In this document: positions 6,458 to 8,376 of the stretch, one piece after another
Position numbering within the stretch: position 1 is the stretch's first letter
How the letters are laid out: every line of letters starts with the position of its first letter
Assembly (NCBI GenBank): GCA_003641345.1
Contig: QNAD01000073.1
Span: 1 to 8,376, forward strand
Length of the DNA stretch: 8,376 bases
Direction: 5' to 3'
DNA from: Candidatus Zixiibacteriota bacterium
GTDB taxonomy: Bacteria; Zixibacteria; MSB-5A5; GN15; FEB-12
Position numbers and translations under genes: made by a program
The notes under the pieces: model-generated
The model's input: the letters and a program-made list of their open reading frames with translations, nothing else
Told to the model about the DNA's origin: nothing
The model's database searches: none

Positions 6458-8376
6458 AGCTGAGCTTGTTATAGTCAGTTCATTACTATTGGCAGTGTAA
6501 TCATCGGTGACAGTTCCACCTTTTTGGTCATCGACAAAGCAATACAAATCATAATCACCAATGTTTTGGTCGTCAGGTGGATTCCATAAAACCGAGGCTT
6601 CGTAAGTGCTTCCGGACACATGGCGAATTCTCAGACCGTTTTGGTCATGAGCAGAATTATCAACAACTGTATATTCGGCAGAACCGGCATCACGTACTTT
6701 GAAAGTTACCAAAAATGATGCTTTACCCGGCATGTCTGTATCATCAAAGGTTGATTTTAGCATAACAAAATCAGACCCGATTCTATTAACACTGTTAGCG
6801 ATTGCTTGAGTATTACCGGAACTGACAGTAGGTGTATTATTTGAAATAGCATCGTACAATTCAAGTTCATCAAGGTTGTTGCTATAAGTATCATAAGTTG
6901 TATCAGTGCCGTCATTAACATGAAAATATAAATCATAAACACCCAATATCTGGCCATCGGGCGGATCCCATGACACCGAGGCAGTATAAACACCGCCACC
7001 TAAATCAATAATTGTTACTCCTGCACCATTAGCGACATTGTCAGCAAGAATAATTTCTGCTGAATTGTCTGGATATCTCACTTTGAAAGTTGCCTTGAAC
7101 ACTGAAACTGCAGGAGCATCGGCATCAACAAAACTTGAGTAAATAGTAGTAGGGTTAGCGCCAATGCGTTCGATAGCTATCGGCGATGGGTACGTGTTAT
7201 CTGTTGGTACAACTGGACTGCTGTTTTCACCGGATCCAGTGATTTGTAATTCATCTAAATTATTTGTATAATCATCGATACCTGATAATGACCCGTCGGA
7301 GACTTCGCAATACAAATCATAATATCCAAGTTCCATATTCTCAGGTGGATCATAAGAGATAGATACAGTATAAGAACCACCGCCGTTGTCGATTATACTC
7401 AAACCGTTTTGTCCATTGCTATAATTGTCAGCAACTGTATATATTGGGCTTGAGTAGGGAGCTCTTAGTTTGAAAATAACGGCAAAAGCTCCAATACCAG
7501 GTTGATCGGGATCGTTAAAAGTAGAACTAAGAATAATTGTCCCCACCCCAAATCTATCCTGAGTTGCCGGAGCAACCGATGTAATTCCTGCAGTAAATGT
7601 AGGTGCATCATTCGGATTAACATTATTAATTTCAAGTTCATCTAAATTATTTGTATATCCATCGATAGCATTATCAATTCCATCAGATACTTCAACATAA
7701 AGATCATAAGCGCCAATCTGCCAACTGTCATTTGGATCAAAATTATAAAAAGCAGTATATACACCGCCGCCTTGATCTGTAATAACTAGTCCATTTTGTC
7801 CATTTGTAGAAGTGCTGAGTAAAGTTATCTCAGTGCTATTATCGGGCTGTCGAATTTTTATCGTTATCAGAAAATCTCCAATCGGAGGGATGTCCGAATC
7901 ATAGAATGAAGTATAAATTGTAGTTGTATCACCTTCAATTCGACTAACCGGGCTTTTTGTTGTTTTAGTATCTCCGGCTGTAATTGAAGGGATATTATTT
8001 GTAAAAACTTCTACGATTTCTAATTCATCACTATTATTTACGTAATCATCAGTTGTTTGGTCAGTACCGTCATTGACAATAGTTAATAAGTCATAAAATC
8101 CGATAGGTTGGGTGCTTCCAGGGTAAAAATTATATTGTGCAGTATAAGAACCACCACCATGATCGGTAATGGTTAAACCGGCAATGCCGTTTGGCCTATT
8201 ATCAACCAGAATATCTTCAGTACTATTATCCGGACGTCGAATTTTAAAAGTAATAAATAAAGAACTAATATCAGGAATGTCAGAATCAGTAAAAGAGGCA
8301 GAGATAGTGGTAAAATCAGTTCCAAGTCTATTAACAGGTGAAACAGATACCACAGTAGCACCTGGAATAATAACGG
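4337..8376 (-). CDS. giant multiheme c-type cytochrome with N-terminal Ig-like repeats (5' end outside window)
   Basis: The frame is open to the window edge, so the start codon and signal peptide are not visible. A GTG at 8353 lies inside repeat 1 and is not a credible start; numbering here counts it as residue 1. Residues 1-632 are five tandem beta-rich repeats of about 129 residues. Residues 633-1338 are the heme domain, with 12 canonical sites: CVTCH, CEVCH, CLTCH, CLSCH, CAGCH, CTKCH, CFKCH, CEDCH, CLKCH, CSDCH, CFVCH and CFACH. Irregular sites are CGGPNSACH (649-657), CKESCH (761-766), CSCH (786-789) and a C-terminal CWSEVCKSH (1325-1333). Many extra histidines could serve as distal ligands. 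The protein ends with tandem stops TAG TAA. It must be exported for heme attachment and probably works in long-range electron transfer, perhaps at the cell surface. The resB/ccsA pair follows after a terminator. The closest general class is the Geobacter-type CxxCH cytochromes. Confidence 0.9.
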   Translation of the reverse strand, partial: VIIPGATVVSVSPVNRLGTDFTTISASFTDSDIPDISSLFITFKIRRPDNSTEDILVDNRPNGIAGLTITDHGGGSYTAQYNFYPGSTQPIGFYDLLTIVNDGTDQTTDDYVNNSDELEIVEVFTNNIPSITAGDTKTTKSPVSRIEGDTTTIYTSFYDSDIPPIGDFLITIKIRQPDNSTEITLLSTSTNGQNGLVITDQGGGVYTAFYNFDPNDSWQIGAYDLYVEVSDGIDNAIDGYTNNLDELEINNVNPNDAPTFTAGITSVAPATQDRFGVGTIILSSTFNDPDQPGIGAFAVIFKLRAPYSSPIYTVADNYSNGQNGLSIIDNGGGSYTVSISYDPPENMELGYYDLYCEVSDGSLSGIDDYTNNLDELQITGSGENSSPVVPTDNTYPSPIAIERIGANPTTIYSSFVDADAPAVSVFKATFKVRYPDNSAEIILADNVANGAGVTIIDLGGGVYTASVSWDPPDGQILGVYDLYFHVNDGTDTTYDTYSNNLDELELYDAISNNTPTVSSGNTQAIANSVNRIGSDFVMLKSTFDDTDMPGKASFLVTFKVRDAGSAEYTVVDNSAHDQNGLRIRHVSGSTYEASVLWNPPDDQNIGDYDLYCFVDDQKGGTVTDDYTANSNELTITSSAILGDGNLLHRSNNSDNCGGPNSACHNLADHNGQTCVTCHTPHGSANIYMVKETITTPNSGDKPVLFKTLGTGDPYNSPDPIAGSDTHGAMADGSNTVYSEVCEVCHTTTKYYRNDGSQPSNHSQDVKNCKESCHTHSDGFSPGAGAESSGGISCSCHSNIFNAMDSTSLTYRHILANDDANYSPGASGMYVIKNCLTCHVDHDIFRNDLNPGIGQRAKNLRVDYDTDPVIGNSNHSTNSDYSSSGLGGICLSCHSGPSCAGCHSAHKSSYTHNFVPKSDFDASDAHNYNVPTTYSSDGSTFNANCTKCHNDNMTKSYQSSTFKVAFHSSDYIKLLDTNGVASPSDPIEEQFCFKCHSTTSNPNAGSNLDYFGVQSIPNPDALDIEEAFTRTFTHPTKLYSGRHSIADSALTLGDGNRHAECEDCHNPHAAQTGTHDGSSNLVSGALKGVWGVEPTSWPTPATPTDNANVFTAPSGYNKVEPATKEYQICLKCHSNYVTLPSGNRNLAEEINPNYPSTHAIIQAGDNPYCNTNTMNEPWGTYKINYCSDCHRSDNLADPSGPHGSNVEHMLVATIVSNSIDGTPLCFVCHQEMRYWSFRTLESNFIEHPATNGRHKFPQGCFACHMWDYSSTSGLGLNSIDWSGGTPPDGQIHVHGQNRQWVYNEQDGSAGSGQPVEGFVNGYMANMDYTAKKCWSEVCKSHSNKAY
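6458..8376 (-). repeat. five tandem Ig-like protein repeats with a period of about 387 bp
   Basis: The repeats lie at 7994-8376 (a few residues short at the window edge), 7607-7993, 7220-7606, 6836-7219 and 6458-6835. The shared pattern is R-[IL/F]-G near the start, then F-x-D-x-D-x-P, a F-K-[VI]-R-x-P-D-N-S strand, N-G-x-x-G-L-x-I, GGG-x-YTA, G-x-YDLY, V-x-DG, and the closing Y-x-N-N-x-DEL. Repeats 1-4 keep GGG-YT, while repeat 5 has diverged (VSGSTYEA and NSNELTI). Acidic loops (DSDIP, DGTD, NNLDELE) are compatible with calcium binding, but that is inference. At the DNA level the copies have largely diverged, though a 21-bp stretch coding for the YTNNLDE end is identical in repeats 2 and 3 (7637-7657 and 7250-7270). 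A beta-sandwich fold is suggested by the strand pattern, and the exact family is not recognised. Confidence 0.85.

Noticed and set aside
8351..8353. GTG as start codon of the large cytochrome
   Set aside because: The frame stays open upstream to the window edge, and the residues before it (VIIPGATV) align with the opening of the other repeats. The real start lies outside the window.
6458..8376. CRISPR or recent DNA-level tandem duplication in the repeat region
   Set aside because: The period is about 387 bp and conservation is at protein level. Only short stretches, such as 21 bp between repeats 2 and 3, are identical, so this is an old protein-domain array.
1..8376. tRNA, rRNA, insertion sequence or phage signatures
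   Set aside because: No cloverleaf, transposase, terminal inverted repeats or phage genes were seen; nearly the whole window is accounted for by six minus-strand genes.

Overview
The window is AT-rich, and every gene I can support lies on the minus strand, so transcription runs from high to low coordinates. Most genes lack a good Shine-Dalgarno sequence and are packed end to start. The content is a giant multiheme c-type cytochrome, a System II (Ccs/Res) cytochrome c maturation pair, a lipoprotein beta-propeller and a BchE-like B12/radical SAM protein. This suggests an anaerobic or respiratory, diderm, low-GC bacterium. A member of the Bacteroidota/FCB assemblage or a related sediment lineage would fit, but no marker gene here fixes the taxonomy.

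Layout in transcription order. (1) Positions 8376-4337 hold a very large secreted multiheme cytochrome whose 5' end lies outside the window. It has five tandem Ig-like repeats of about 129 residues, then a heme domain of about 700 residues with 12 canonical CxxCH sites, three irregular ones (CX6CH, CX3CH, CXCH) and a C-terminal Cys/His cluster with no CH. (2) Positions 4314-4287 form an intrinsic terminator. (3) Positions 4250-1 hold a five-gene run whose junctions overlap or are 2 bp apart: resB/ccs1, ccsA/resC, an NHL-type beta-propeller lipoprotein, a small three-helix membrane protein with conserved-looking histidines, and a BchE-like B12-binding radical SAM protein cut off by the window edge.

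How they may work together (inference): ResB and CcsA carry heme across the membrane and attach it to apocytochrome, and the large cytochrome next door is the obvious client. The beta-propeller lipoprotein and the small membrane protein may be assembly factors or electron-transfer partners. The BchE-like enzyme belongs to a family whose best-known member acts on a tetrapyrrole, so its place in a heme-attachment operon deserves attention. The points most worth a second look are the irregular heme motifs in the cytochrome and the possibility that the linked ResB/CcsA pair is specialised for them.
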